Below, one piece after another: positions 52,602 to 62,212 of a stretch of DNA of 64,000 nt. Both the position numbers and the translations under genes were made by a program. A model generated the notes under the pieces. That model searched no databases. It was not told the DNA's origin and saw only the letters and a program-made list of their open reading frames with translations. The first letter of the stretch is position 1. Each line of letters starts with the position of its first letter. The DNA comes from Bacillus sp. 165 (lineage in GTDB: Bacteria > Bacillota > Bacilli > Bacillales > Bacillaceae_G): positions 1 to 64,000 of the forward strand of contig NZ_JAGHKQ010000011.1 in assembly GCF_017742235.1 (NCBI RefSeq), in the 5' to 3' direction.

Positions 52602-54355
52602 CTTGCGTTTCCATCCTTCAATAGGGCGGTCAGTTGCGTTGAAATATTGCTCCATAATGAACGATGCATTTTCAGGTTACTTTCACGGTTTGTACGCACT
52701 TCTATGACATGCAGCCCATCTGAACCTATACTGTGTTCCATTTCGTTACGAAACTCTTGCCAGTCTTCCGTTCTTACAAATCTTCCTCCATACATCTTAA
52801 CTGCAAGCTCATAATCTAGACCAAGAGGTGTCCCAAATAAAGATTCAAAATGTTTTTTCTCCGCATATTGAGGCAAAAACGAGAAAATGCCCCCTCCTTC
52901 GTTATTCACGACAACAATAGTAGCATTGAGCTTATGAAGCTTCGCGGCAAGCAAACCATTTAAGTCGTGATAAAAGGACAAATCCCCAAGAACAAGCACT
53001 AATGGAGATGATGAAACACAAGCTCCTAGTGCACTCGACACGATACCGTCAATGCCGTTAATTCCTCGGTTTGCCATCACCCGAATTGTTTTATCCGTTG
53101 TAAAAAAGAACGTATCCACATCACGAATCGGCATGCTGTTTCCGACGAATAAAGTGGATGCATTTGGTAATAGTTCTGCAATTTCCGTAATTACTTTTCC
53201 CTCAAATATATCCTCATAATTGTGAATTTCTTGCAATTGCTGCTTCGTAAAAGCATTAATATTCTTCCATTCATCAAGCCAGCTTGTTGGTTCACGCTGC
53301 TCCAAAGCCGCGTGAAGTTCTTCACAAAATAACACTTCATTTGCATAGACCATTTCGGTAGACATTAATGCTGGGTCACGCCAGCCTGCTCCTTCGTCTA
53401 CAACAATAATTTCAGCCTCTTTTTGAAGTGCTATGTATTGTGTTAACGCCTTTGATACAGGCATAGCTCCAAACCGCAAGATTACGTCCGGTTTCCACTG
53501 TTCCCGAACTGTTTCATTTCGTAAAAACGTATCGTAGCAATCTACAATATAATTCTTTTCATGTATACCGCTGCGAAGCTGACTCAACGTATCTGCTAAA
53601 ATTGGATAGCCAAGCTTAGATGCCAGCCTTGTAATGACGCTGCCCAATTCTCCCTCATAATCGCCGCATACGATAATTCCTTTTTCATTATCACCCAAGC
53701 TTGCTGCCAGCTGAGCAATATATTGTTTATCCGGATTTCCTTTTGCGACTGTAACAGCAACCTGCTGTGGACGATTGAGCTGTCCTGCTCCCCATATATT
53801 AGGTAGTGCTAAATCTGGGATAAGCGGCTCACGAATCGGAAAGTTAAGGTGAACAGCGCCCATAGGAGGAGTCAGTAACGCTGATACAGCTCTTGCCGCC
53901 GTTGCTCGTACATAGCGATACATTCGTTCTGATGCTTCAGGCAGTGCCATTTCAGTAAAATTTTTTACAAAGGACCCAAACAGATGAAGCTGGTTCATCG
54001 CTTGTGGCGCTCCTACATCGCGCAGCTCATGAGGGCGATCCGCCGTTAAAATTAGAAGCGGCACTCGTGAATGAGCCGCCTCACTTACAGCCGGCATATA
54101 ATTGGCTGCCGCTGTTCCTGATGTACATAACAGAGCTACGGGCTGTTGTTTGGCTTTTGCCATTCCGAGTGCAAAAAACGCTGCAGACCGTTCATCTACA
54201 TGCAAATACGTTTGAATATTTTCATGTTCTGCCAATAAAATAGCAAGAGGCGTCGAACGTGAGCCTGGGCTGATTACGACATCTTTAACCTGCAAACGCT
54301 GCAGTTCATCAACGAACGCCCCTAAATAATAAGTTAACCCTTCCGTATGATTCAT
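52598..54355 (-). CDS. menD: SEPHCHC synthase MenD
   Basis: Thiamine-diphosphate enzyme condensing isochorismate with 2-oxoglutarate; 585 aa. [12 protein letters not shown] near residue 28, [15 protein letters not shown] near 53, [17 protein letters not shown] near 77 and the ThDP region [14 protein letters not shown] near 440 are typical. It starts where menF ends (stop and start share a base) and overlaps menH. Confidence 0.97.
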   Translation of the reverse strand: MNHTEGLTYYLGAFVDELQRLQVKDVVISPGSRSTPLAILLAEHENIQTYLHVDERSAAFFALGMAKAKQQPVALLCTSGTAAANYMPAVSEAAHSRVPLLILTADRPHELRDVGAPQAMNQLHLFGSFVKNFTEMALPEASERMYRYVRATAARAVSALLTPPMGAVHLNFPIREPLIPDLALPNIWGAGQLNRPQQVAVTVAKGNPDKQYIAQLAASLGDNEKGIIVCGDYEGELGSVITRLASKLGYPILADTLSQLRSGIHEKNYIVDCYDTFLRNETVREQWKPDVILRFGAMPVSKALTQYIALQKEAEIIVVDEGAGWRDPALMSTEMVYANEVLFCEELHAALEQREPTSWLDEWKNINAFTKQQLQEIHNYEDIFEGKVITEIAELLPNASTLFVGNSMPIRDVDTFFFTTDKTIRVMANRGINGIDGIVSSALGACVSSSPLVLVLGDLSFYHDLNGLLAAKLHKLNATIVVVNNEGGGIFSFLPQYAEKKHFESLFGTPLGLDYELAVKMYGGRFVRTEDWQEFRNEMEHSIGSDGLHVIEVRTNRESNLKMHRSLWSNISTQLTALLKDGNAR

Positions 54356-55755
54356 TAAAATCCCCCAAATGCAGTAAGCATAGGCTTAAACTTTATTCTT
54401 GTTTCTTCATACTCCGCTTCCGGGTCAGAATCCTTTACCACTCCGCATCCTGCAAACAAAGAAGCTTGACGGCCTTTCATCAACGCCGAACGGATGCCAA
54501 CTGCGAATTCCCCGTTTCCTTGATAATCTACCCAGCCAATCGGCGCAGCATACCAGCCGCGGTCCAACTGCTCGAGCTCTCGAATACGTTCCAGTGCCAC
54601 AGAAGTGGGAGTACCGCCCAAAGCTGGAGTCGGATGCATACGTTCTGCTATTGAAAGTAAGCTCTTCCCTTCTTTTACTATCCCCTTAACTGGTGTATAT
54701 AAATGAAGGACATTTTTCATTTCCTTCAATCCTGGTTCATCTGGTATAGAAACCTCCTTACAGAATTGCTTCATCACTGTACGGATCATCTCTACCACAA
54801 AGCCATGTTCTTTAAGATTTTTTTCATCGTTCAATAACATTTGAGCATGAAGGTTGTCTTCTTCAGGTGTATGACCACGCCCAATTGTTCCTGCTAAGCA
54901 CATCGAAGTAAGTACATCCTCTTCTTTTTTTATAAGACGCTCCGGCGTTGCTCCAATAAAACAGCATTTGTTGTAGTCAAATGAAAACACATAGCAATCT
55001 GACTGACTGATACGAAGCACCTGCAGTACATTAGCAGAATCCACTTCCTTTGAAAGAGTAAGCTGCAATTCACGAGCAAGCACTACTTTTTGATACAAAC
55101 CTTGCTCCATTTCATGTGTTGCCTGTTTTACCGCTTTCATCCACTCAACAGGATCTACCTCATGCTCAATATTAATGGAAGTATCTGTTTCCTGAAGCGG
55201 CTGTTTACTTGCCGACATCAGCTTAGCCTCAAGTATTTCCAGCTTCTCGTGAAGATCGGAAACCGAATCCTTATGAGAAACAAGAGAATTGATGGTTAGC
55301 CATGCTCCGTCTTCCTTTATCGTCAGCATAAAAGCAGGAACTAACAATAGTGCATCGGCAAACGCTTCCCAAAGCATTGTCTTTTGTTTCATAGGATCGA
55401 ATGAAAATCCTCCAAATGCAAGCGGTCCCGTACCAAAGCTGTAGGAACCTCCATCAATCAAGCCTGTTTCCAACAGCTTTTCCCATTCATTTTGGGATTC
55501 CTCAAATCGATTATGGTGATGATTTGTTATAATATAAGCAGATCCGGCTCCTGCTAACGTAACGCGTTGTTCCGGATCTGACCAATAAAAACGTTCTGTC
55601 ATGCCAATCTTGGCAGCCGCTGCATAAAAAAGAAGAGGATCAATCCAAGCTACTTTCTTTACTGTGCTGACCAAAACCGCATGATTATTTTTCTTAGCTT
55701 GTTGCAGCGCATTGAGGAGCAATACATGCAGACCTTGCTGCTGTGTAGTAATCAA
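54355..55755 (-). CDS. menF: Isochorismate synthase MenF
   Basis: Converts chorismate to isochorismate, first step to menaquinone; 466 aa, ADC/anthranilate-synthase fold. [10 protein letters not shown] near residue 265, CLAGTIGRG near 283, LHLYTPVKG near 345 and [10 protein letters not shown] near 363 are diagnostic. I prefer TTG 55755, 7 nt after GGGGGAG; ATG 55770 lies before that site and has none of its own. First gene of the men operon. A siderophore-type isochorismate synthase is unlikely given the neighbours. Confidence 0.94.
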   Translation of the reverse strand: MITTQQQGLHVLLLNALQQAKKNNHAVLVSTVKKVAWIDPLLFYAAAAKIGMTERFYWSDPEQRVTLAGAGSAYIITNHHHNRFEESQNEWEKLLETGLIDGGSYSFGTGPLAFGGFSFDPMKQKTMLWEAFADALLLVPAFMLTIKEDGAWLTINSLVSHKDSVSDLHEKLEILEAKLMSASKQPLQETDTSINIEHEVDPVEWMKAVKQATHEMEQGLYQKVVLARELQLTLSKEVDSANVLQVLRISQSDCYVFSFDYNKCCFIGATPERLIKKEEDVLTSMCLAGTIGRGHTPEEDNLHAQMLLNDEKNLKEHGFVVEMIRTVMKQFCKEVSIPDEPGLKEMKNVLHLYTPVKGIVKEGKSLLSIAERMHPTPALGGTPTSVALERIRELEQLDRGWYAAPIGWVDYQGNGEFAVGIRSALMKGRQASLFAGCGVVKDSDPEAEYEETRIKFKPMLTAFGGF

Positions 55756-55806
55756 ACCTTTCTCCCCCATTCTATCGCAAAATTAGTCGAAATATCCCTT
55801 GATTTT

Positions 55807-55836
55807 AAGATACACCCGCAAGGAAAGTCGTGTCAA
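55807..55836 (-). promoter_or_regulatory. Promoter of menFDHB
   Basis: TTGACA (55836-55831), 18-bp spacer, TATCTT (55812-55807) on the minus strand. The leader would be about 45 nt. Confidence 0.7.
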
Positions 55837-55986
55837 TGTTAGAGACTCATTCGTACAGAAAACTTGGTTCCTGTGGATTCTCATGAAATAAACATTGACA
55901 CTCAGTGCCACTTTTCCTAAACTTTAGTTTGTACTTATTTATTTTGTATTAACGGACCAAAAACAGGTGATTGGTTACACTAATCT

Positions 55987-56013
55987 TAAGCGGCAGAAAA
56001 AAGTAGCCGCTTA
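55987..56013 (+). other. Leader hairpin before menA
   Basis: TAAGCGGC/GCCGCTTA perfect 8-bp stem with an A-rich 11-nt loop, 41 bases before the menA start; no T-run on the plus strand, so not a standard terminator. Confidence 0.45.
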
Positions 56014-56053
56014 TGGAAACTTCACCTTATAGGATTGAAAAAGGAGGGTTCCC

Positions 56054-56998
56054 ATGCAAACAAATGTACAGACAAAGTCCTCTGTTATAGAACCAAGCCC
56101 GAAAAAGCCAAGCTGGCGCGTTTGGTGGAACTTAACACGCCCGCATACATTAACAGCTGCGTTTGTGCCTGTGTTTATTGGTACTGCCTATACACTGCAA
56201 AAGTTTGGAAAGATCCATGTAGCTCTTTTTCTTATGATGCTACTTGCCTCTCTTCTCATACAAGCAGCAACCAATATGTTTAATGAATATTTCGACTATA
56301 AAAGAGGGCTGGACCACGAAGGATCAGTCGGAATCGGCGGCGCTATCGTAAGAGAAGGTGTAAAACCAAAAACAGTACTGTATTTGGCTTACAGTTGCTT
56401 CGGCATTGCAATCTTGTTAGGGGTTTATATTTGTATAAATTCTAGCTGGTGGCTTGCCGCAATTGGATTGGTTTGTATGCTGGTCGCTTATTTGTATACA
56501 GGCGGCCCTGTTCCGATAGCCTACACACCGTTTGGAGAATTGACAGCCGGGTTATTTATGGGTGTCATCATCATCGGAATTTCCTTCTTTATCCAAACAG
56601 GAACAGTTACCGATGATATCATTCTCATTTCTGTTCCGAGCTCTATTTTAATCGGGGCCATTTTGCTCGCAAACAACATTCGTGACTTAGATGGCGATAA
56701 GGAAAATGGACGAAAAACGATGGCTATTCTTGTGGGTCGAAAAAATGCTATCCTTGTGCTAGCAGGCATGTTTATCGTAGCTTATCTTTGGACAATCGGT
56801 TTAGTAATCTCTGGTATCGCTTCTGCTTGGGTGTTAATTACAGCCTTAAGCATACCGAAAGCAACGGGTGCGGTGCAAGGCTTTCATGGAAAGACCCAAC
56901 CTGTTGAAATGATGCCTGCTATGGCAGCAACAGCAAAAACTAATACCATTTTCGGCTTTTTATTTGCTCTCGGTTTATTATTAGGATATTTATTATAA
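56054..56998 (+). CDS. menA: 1,4-dihydroxy-2-naphthoate polyprenyltransferase MenA
   Basis: UbiA-family membrane prenyltransferase attaching the isoprenoid chain; 314 aa with about nine helices. The two Asp-rich motifs are NMFNEYFDYKRGLDHE near residue 75 and DLDGDKENGRKT near 213. AAAAAGGAGGG precedes ATG 56054. Divergent from menF. The N-terminus is a basic cytosolic stretch. Confidence 0.96.
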   Translation: MQTNVQTKSSVIEPSPKKPSWRVWWNLTRPHTLTAAFVPVFIGTAYTLQKFGKIHVALFLMMLLASLLIQAATNMFNEYFDYKRGLDHEGSVGIGGAIVREGVKPKTVLYLAYSCFGIAILLGVYICINSSWWLAAIGLVCMLVAYLYTGGPVPIAYTPFGELTAGLFMGVIIIGISFFIQTGTVTDDIILISVPSSILIGAILLANNIRDLDGDKENGRKTMAILVGRKNAILVLAGMFIVAYLWTIGLVISGIASAWVLITALSIPKATGAVQGFHGKTQPVEMMPAMAATAKTNTIFGFLFALGLLLGYLL

Positions 56999-57026
56999 AA
57001 CACGGTCACACGGCCGTGTTTTTCTT
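56997..57026 (+). terminator. Terminator of menA
   Basis: AAACACGG/CCGTGTTT stem, 8-nt loop, T-rich tail. Confidence 0.85.
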
Positions 57027-57073
57027 TTCCTTATAATTTGCATGAAGTCGTTCATACTACATATGAGAGCATA

Positions 57074-57135
57074 TTTAGAAAAGCGGGCACAGCCCGCAGG
57101 AGCTAGACAAGCCTCATAATTTCTGATTTTCTAAA
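57074..57135 (+). repeat. Structured leader of yteA with GGAGCTAGACA element
   Basis: Outer stem TTTAGAAAA (57074-57082) with TTTTCTAAA (57127-57135) encloses a GCGGGC/GCCCGC hairpin (57083-57097) and the segment AGGAGCTAGACA. The right arm abuts the ribosome-binding site AAAAAGGAGG. The GCCCGC-AGGAGCTAGAC sequence looks like an intergenic palindromic repeat frequent in Bacillaceae (from memory). Confidence 0.5.
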
Positions 57136-57149
57136 AAGGAGGAAATCGA

Positions 57150-57881
57150 ATGCTTTCTCCACAGCAAGTAGAGCATTTCAAAACGGTTCTTCTGAAGCAA
57201 AAAAAAGAGCTTGAAGCAAGCATACAAATGAGAGAAACAAATGAGCGGGCAAATGAACGAGAATCTGTTGGAGAGCTTTCTCTTTATGATAATCATCCGG
57301 GCGATATGGGCACAGAGCTGTTTGAGCGCGAGAAAGATTTAGGGCTGCATGAGCTGATGCAAAAGCAATTGGATGATGTGAACCAAGCACTGCAAAAAAT
57401 TGAAAAGGGAACATATGGTGTATGTGACGTGTCTGGAAAGGAAATTCCTCTGGAGCGTTTGGAAGCGATGCCGGCCGCGATAACCTGCATTGAACACGCT
57501 TCGAACAAACTGAGCTTAGGCGCACGTCCGATTGAAGAAGAATTGATTTTTCCTCCATTCGGGAAATACGATATGGACAGCGCGGTCGGGTACGATGCAG
57601 AAGACTCCTGGCAGGATGTGGCCAGCTACGGTACATCAGAAACTCCATCCGACCTTGAACGACGTGATTCCAAAGACTATAACAGCATGTACATAGACGC
57701 GGAAGAGCCGAAAGGATATGTCGAGGATTTTGAAAATTTTATCGGCACTGATATGTATGGACAAAACCGTACTGTCTATGTAACCCAAGATCACGATGAA
57801 TACGAACAAATGCTGGATGAGTACGAGGACCTCACCTACCGCGGTGAACTATCCTCTGATGATTCCAGTCCATCTGATTAA
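57150..57881 (+). CDS. yteA: YteA, DksA/TraR-type zinc-finger protein
   Basis: A 243-aa protein of the YteA family. An N-terminal coiled-coil (residues 5-90: HFKTVLLKQKKELE, EKDLGLHELMQKQLDDV) is followed by a degenerate DksA C4 finger, YGVCDVSGKEIPLERL...TCIEH (only two Cys visible, so zinc binding is doubtful), and a long acidic tail. DksA proteins bind RNA polymerase; for YteA this is not shown. AAAAAGGAGG precedes ATG 57150. Confidence 0.9.
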   Translation: MLSPQQVEHFKTVLLKQKKELEASIQMRETNERANERESVGELSLYDNHPGDMGTELFEREKDLGLHELMQKQLDDVNQALQKIEKGTYGVCDVSGKEIPLERLEAMPAAITCIEHASNKLSLGARPIEEELIFPPFGKYDMDSAVGYDAEDSWQDVASYGTSETPSDLERRDSKDYNSMYIDAEEPKGYVEDFENFIGTDMYGQNRTVYVTQDHDEYEQMLDEYEDLTYRGELSSDDSSPSD

Positions 57882-57888
57882 TCATGCA

Positions 57889-57918
57889 TAAGCATTCCCA
57901 TAGCGGGAATGCTTTTTT
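57889..57918 (+). terminator. Terminator of yteA
   Basis: AAGCATTCCC/GGGAATGCTT hairpin, 5-nt loop, then six T. Confidence 0.93.
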
Positions 57919-58008
57919 ACTGCTGTTCCACTAGATTTATAATTGTTGGGGAGATTTGCATTCATTTGCAACAATCTTTTCTGCTCTTAATCCGAACACC
58001 TATATCAA

Positions 58009-58038
58009 TAAAAAAGCACTCCCATAACGGGAATGCTT
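58009..58038 (-). terminator. Terminator of cspD
   Basis: AAGCATTCCC/GGGAGTGCTT on the minus strand (one U-G pair), then six T. Nearly the same stem as the yteA terminator 110 bases away. Confidence 0.9.
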
Positions 58039-58046
58039 TCGGTTCA

Positions 58047-58247
58047 TTACTTCTTGATTACGTTAGCAGCTTGAGGTCCGCGGTTGCCTTCTACAACTTC
58101 GAATTCAACTTCTTGACCTTCTTCTAATGTTTTGAAGCCTTCGCCTTGGATAGCAGAGAAGTGTACGAACACGTCATTTCCACCTTCTGTTTGGATAAAG
58201 CCATAACCTTTTTCGCTGTTAAACCATTTTACTTTACCGAATTGCAT
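58047..58247 (-). CDS. cspD: Cold-shock protein CspD
   Basis: Single OB-fold RNA chaperone of 66 aa. RNP1 KGYGFIQ near residue 13 and RNP2 VFVHFSA near 27 are intact. AGGAGG precedes ATG 58247; the frame to 58271 includes the ribosome-binding site. Closest to B. subtilis CspD/CspB. A leader of about 210 nt, typical of cold-shock genes, lies upstream. Confidence 0.96.
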   Translation of the reverse strand: MQFGKVKWFNSEKGYGFIQTEGGNDVFVHFSAIQGEGFKTLEEGQEVEFEVVEGNRGPQAANVIKK

Positions 58248-58463
58248 TGATATACCTCCTAAATATAACAAAAAATACTACTATCTTCTGCCATATACTT
58301 ACGAGAAGATAAAAGGAAACGACCTATCACAGCTTGATTGAAGGTGAACATTATTGCTCTACATCTTCTTGCTCCAAGCACTTTCAGAATGCAAAAACAC
58401 ATAAATGATAAATCTATGTTTCTTCTACACTTCGAATATATATGCAGGTTAATAGTTACTCTG

Positions 58464-58493
58464 AATATATCATGTGACAAACATTGAAGTCAA
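58464..58493 (-). promoter_or_regulatory. Promoter of cspD and long 5' leader
   Basis: TTGACT (58493-58488), 18-bp spacer, TATATT (58469-58464). Start near 58457 gives a leader of about 210 nt (58248-58457) with no gene in it. The region 58272-58639 otherwise holds only the ribosome-binding site of the plus-strand gene. Confidence 0.6.
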
Positions 58494-58639
58494 TTGAATA
58501 ACACGGCTTCATCAGAAGAGAAAGTATGTTTTTTTTCAAAATTCAGGTAATCTTTATTTTATTGTATGTCTATTTTAATGTAGAATAAAGCTATGAATAT
58601 TGCCATATATTAGTGAATGATTTTATGGAGGTGTAAGAA

Positions 58640-59425
58640 ATGAAAGCTCATGAAATTGAATACACGCTGCACGGAGATGATATGCAGTTTGTTGAAATTG
58701 CCCTGGATCCGCAAGAAAGTGTGATTGCAGAAGCTGGCGGCATGATGATGATGGAAGATGGCATTGATATGGAAACCTCTTTTGGTGATGGTTCGGAGGG
58801 GAAAGGTTTATTCGGTAAGCTAATGGGTGCCGGCAAGCGCGTGCTTACTGGCGAAAGCTTATTTATGACTGTATTCACCAATAAAGGACATGGTAAAAAG
58901 CATGTATCCTTTGCAGCTTCTTATCCTGGAAAGATTATTCCTGTTGATTTAACGGAGTACGGGGGAAAGGTTATTTGTCAAAAAGATGCATTTCTTTGTG
59001 CAGCTAAAGGCGTAGCCGTAGGTATTGAGTTCAATAAAAAAATAGGCACGGGCTTCTTTGGCGGCGAAGGCTTCATTATGCAAAAGCTCGAAGGAGACGG
59101 CTTAGCCTTTATGCATGCCGGCGGTACCATCTACAAGCGCGAACTTCAGCCTGGTGAACGATTAAAAGTAGATACCGGATGCCTTGTCGCGATGACAAAG
59201 AACGTACATTATGATATCCAATTTGTCGGAAACGTAAAAACAGCATTATTCGGCGGTGAGGGGCTATTCTTTGCAACATTAGAGGGCCCAGGAACTGTTT
59301 GGCTGCAATCGCTAACCTTAAGCCGCATGGCGCAGCGCATTGTAGGCGCAGCAGGGGGAGCGCGAGGCAGCGAAGAAGGAAGCATTCTTGGTGGATTAGG
59401 CCGATTATTAGACGGAAACGATTAA
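58640..59425 (+). CDS. AIM24/TIGR00266-family protein
   Basis: A 261-aa beta-rich protein of the TIGR00266 (AIM24-like) family: [20 protein letters not shown] near residues 28-47, [24 protein letters not shown] near 138 and [17 protein letters not shown] near 205, the repeated GGEG units being typical. Function unknown in bacteria. It ends in a glycine-rich tail. ATGGAGGTG precedes ATG 58640. Confidence 0.92.
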   Translation: MKAHEIEYTLHGDDMQFVEIALDPQESVIAEAGGMMMMEDGIDMETSFGDGSEGKGLFGKLMGAGKRVLTGESLFMTVFTNKGHGKKHVSFAASYPGKIIPVDLTEYGGKVICQKDAFLCAAKGVAVGIEFNKKIGTGFFGGEGFIMQKLEGDGLAFMHAGGTIYKRELQPGERLKVDTGCLVAMTKNVHYDIQFVGNVKTALFGGEGLFFATLEGPGTVWLQSLTLSRMAQRIVGAAGGARGSEEGSILGGLGRLLDGND

Positions 59426-59432
59426 TATTTTC

Positions 59433-59464
59433 AAAGGCAGCTCTGTTCAAGAGCTGCTTTTTTA
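59433..59464 (+). terminator. Terminator of the AIM24-family gene
   Basis: GCAGCTCT/AGAGCTGC stem, 5-nt loop, followed by T-run. Confidence 0.92.
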
Positions 59465-59662
59465 TATGAATTCCATGTACCCTGTTTTAATTTTCATTGA
59501 TAGACATTCTACAAGCTTCGCAATCAGCCAAAGACCTCTTTTCAGTATCAGTTCATTTGTCTCCTTTTTCGAATGAATTTTCCTATGGCTTCATATAATG
59601 TATCGTTTCTTATATAAGTTCTTCTCTCGACTAAGGACACGCATACCGAGGAGGTCTCATCA

Positions 59663-60391
59663 ATGTTTTCTTCCTTAGCCGTCAATAAAACAATTGGAAA
59701 ATTGCTAGCAAATTGCTGTGAACAAACCTATGAACAATATCTCAATAATGGTGTATTTACATGTCCGGAGGGATTCCGAGTCGTACAAGGATTTCAAGCC
59801 AAAGCTATAAAAAAAACAGAATGGTTTGGCTTTATTTTAGAATCGGAAGAATCCATCATTGTTGCCTTTCGAGGCACACAATCAGATCCAGATTGGATAG
59901 CTGATTCTCTGATTACTCAACGAGAATATCCGTACACTGCTAATAGCGGGAATGTTCACAGCGGTTTTCTTTCCATTTACGAAACATGCCGTGATACGAT
60001 TATGGAAGCACTCGTGAAACTTCCTTCTAATAAAACATTACTCGTCACTGGACACAGCTTAGGGGGAGCACTTGCGGTGTTACACATGCTTGATGCAAGA
60101 GTAAATACCTCTTTCAACAACTATATTATGTACAGCTTCGCAGGGCCAAAAGTGGGAGATTTAGCCTTTAAAAATTATTACAACCTGCAAGTTGCCAACA
60201 GCTATCGTTTTGTCAACCTCTTTGATGTAGTGCCCTTGCTTCCCCCACGTAAAATTTCTCTCGAAAAAATAGAAAGAGAATGGGAATACTTTCACGTGAA
60301 CAACCCCCTCACCTTCGCGATGAACATGGGTTCTATCATAAAAAATCATGGAATGCCTACCTATATAGCTGGAGTAGAACGATTAACATAG
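59663..60391 (+). CDS. Lipase class 3 family protein
   Basis: Serine hydrolase of the fungal-lipase-like class 3 family, 242 aa. VAFRGTQSDPDWIAD near residue 70 is the oxyanion segment, TGHSLGGALA near 131 the nucleophile elbow; Asp in NLFDVVPLLP and a His near the C-terminus complete the triad. There is no signal peptide, so it is probably intracellular. AGGAGG precedes ATG 59663. The 200 bases before it (59465-59662) hold nothing recognisable. Confidence 0.9.
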   Translation: MFSSLAVNKTIGKLLANCCEQTYEQYLNNGVFTCPEGFRVVQGFQAKAIKKTEWFGFILESEESIIVAFRGTQSDPDWIADSLITQREYPYTANSGNVHSGFLSIYETCRDTIMEALVKLPSNKTLLVTGHSLGGALAVLHMLDARVNTSFNNYIMYSFAGPKVGDLAFKNYYNLQVANSYRFVNLFDVVPLLPPRKISLEKIEREWEYFHVNNPLTFAMNMGSIIKNHGMPTYIAGVERLT

Positions 60392-60408
60392 AAACTATAA
60401 ATACAATT

Positions 60409-60446
60409 AAGAGGGTACTTCATTTTATAATGAATATCCTCTTTTT
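60409..60446 (+). terminator. Terminator of the lipase gene
   Basis: AAGAGG-TTCAT / ATGAA-CCTCTT imperfect stem followed by TTTTTG on the plus strand. Confidence 0.75.
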
Positions 60447-60472
60447 GCTGTTAATCTTCCTGCTTTACATAC

Positions 60473-61747
60473 TCACTTCCAAATACGCTTCCCTCCTTTC
60501 AGCTCTTGCCAATAGCCCCAAAGTGAAGTTGGAGACATCAATATTTGGTACAACAGCAAGAAGCCTACTGCTCCTAAAAGGTTAGCTCGTTTTTTTACGC
60601 CTAGACGGCTAAATATAAAGTTTTGGTAGATATACATACCGTAAAAGGTGACTGAAGTAATCGGCAATACGTAAAGAGTTGTCAGCCCCACGATATGATA
60701 GGAGCCCATGAAAGCCAGGATTAACCCGGGGATCCAAAAAACTGTAAAAGTAAAATCCACAAAGGGTATCAATAAATTCACTAATGTTAAATATTTGCTT
60801 CCTTTACCAGGGTGGTTCCAAGGATGATAACGTTTTAATGCTTCTATCATCCCTCGTGCCCATCTTGCTCGCTGAATAATAAAATGCCTCAATGAGGCAG
60901 GAACATCGGTAAACGCCAGCGCAGTCGGTTCGAAGAGTACTTGATTTCCATCATGCAAAAGCTGCCAGGTCAATACAATATCTTCTCCAATAGTATCTTG
61001 CCACCCGCCAATTTTTTGAATCTCTTCTGTTTTGTACAAACTGAATGCCCCTTGCGCAACTAACGTACTTTGATACATACCCTGCATCCGTTTGATAGAT
61101 GCAATACCGAGAAAATAATCCCAATCTTGCATTCTGGCCATAAAGCTTTCTCCACTATTTCTCACAAATACTGCTCCTGCTACTGCCGACACACGCTCAT
61201 CACTCATTTTCATCCGTGAAACGATCCGCCGTACCGCTGAGGGGTGCAAGTCCGTATCTGCATCCAATGTGATAACCAGCTCCGTTTTCACTTGAGATAA
61301 ACCTGTGTTTAACGCATGGAATTTACCTTGACGCGGCTCTTGTAGTAAGGTAATAGAGATTGGAAGCAGCGCAGCAGCTCTCTGTATACGTTGTACTGTC
61401 TCGTCCACAGAACTGTTATCAATGACAATAATATCTAGGGGACCTTCATAATCTTGATTTGCAATATGACGAAGTGTGCGGATGATTCGATTTTCTTCAT
61501 TATATGCCGCAATCAAAATCGTAACATGCGATATTGGAGAAACGCCTTCAATAGACCTCTCTCGATACAGAATTAAGCTCATTAAAAGAAACGTATTAAA
61601 AAAACCGGGTAGATAAGCTAAACTGCTAATTACAAACAATGCAATGGGAAACGTAAGTATTTCTGCCAAATCTAAAATCCAAGGAATAGAAACAACAATA
61701 GAAAAAAACAGCCATACACCTGCAAAGAATATACAAATCCAAAACAT
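60473..61747 (-). CDS. GT2 membrane glycosyltransferase (IcaA/HAS-like)
   Basis: Processive-type family 2 glycosyltransferase of 424 aa. Two N-terminal helices (1-60), a cytosolic GT-A domain with TILIAAYNEE (near 78), LDADTD (near 160), GEDIVLTW (near 255) and QRARWARG (QXXRW, near 287), then three helices at the C-terminus. This architecture is that of N-acetylglucosaminyl- and hyaluronan-type synthases; the polymer made is unknown. GGGGGAA precedes ATG 61747. No partner genes (deacetylase, export) are adjacent. Confidence 0.9.
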   Translation of the reverse strand: MFWICIFFAGVWLFFSIVVSIPWILDLAEILTFPIALFVISSLAYLPGFFNTFLLMSLILYRERSIEGVSPISHVTILIAAYNEENRIIRTLRHIANQDYEGPLDIIVIDNSSVDETVQRIQRAAALLPISITLLQEPRQGKFHALNTGLSQVKTELVITLDADTDLHPSAVRRIVSRMKMSDERVSAVAGAVFVRNSGESFMARMQDWDYFLGIASIKRMQGMYQSTLVAQGAFSLYKTEEIQKIGGWQDTIGEDIVLTWQLLHDGNQVLFEPTALAFTDVPASLRHFIIQRARWARGMIEALKRYHPWNHPGKGSKYLTLVNLLIPFVDFTFTVFWIPGLILAFMGSYHIVGLTTLYVLPITSVTFYGMYIYQNFIFSRLGVKKRANLLGAVGFLLLYQILMSPTSLWGYWQELKGGKRIWK

Positions 61748-62008
61748 AGGTATTCCCCCTACATTAGATACCTTATGTTTTGTTAATGCTACTCAATTTA
61801 TAATCCTTTACCTAGATTTTTTGCTCTGTAACTTGACTTGTTATATATCAATCTCAGCAAATATTTACTTGCACTAATTCGAAAATGAACAACAAAAAAT
61901 CTATACATTTCTATTAATATTCGAAATAAACCTGAGTGAAATATGCATTGTTGCCAATAATGTGTATATACTTGAAGAACAGACAAGAAAACCAAGGAGG
62001 CACTGTTC

Positions 62009-62176
62009 ATGAACCAATTCGTCATTTGCAAAGAAGAAAATAATAAAAAGTATATAGCTGCCTATGGGGAGACAATGGAAGACGCGAATCACAAAGCAGC
62101 GATGCTGGGGTTAAAAACAGGAGAACACTACATTATTCTTCCAATTGAAGAAGCAAAAGGGTTAACTTACGAATAA
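62009..62176 (+). CDS. Small unknown protein (55 aa)
   Basis: Soluble protein MNQFVICKEENNKKYIAAYG... ending EEAKGLTYE; no family recognised. AAGGAGG lies 7 nt before ATG 62009 and a terminator follows the stop codon, which strongly supports a real gene. It lies between the convergent glgP and the divergent glycosyltransferase. Confidence 0.75.
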   Translation: MNQFVICKEENNKKYIAAYGETMEDANHKAAMLGLKTGEHYIILPIEEAKGLTYE

Positions 62177-62181
62177 CACAG

Positions 62182-62212
62182 AAAACTCCTGAGGTGTCTC
62201 AGGAGTTTTTTT
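62182..62212. terminator. Terminator between the 55-aa gene and glgP
   Basis: AAAACTCCTGAG/CTCAGGAGTTTT stem with a 4-nt loop and T-runs; touches the glgP stop codon. Confidence 0.93.
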
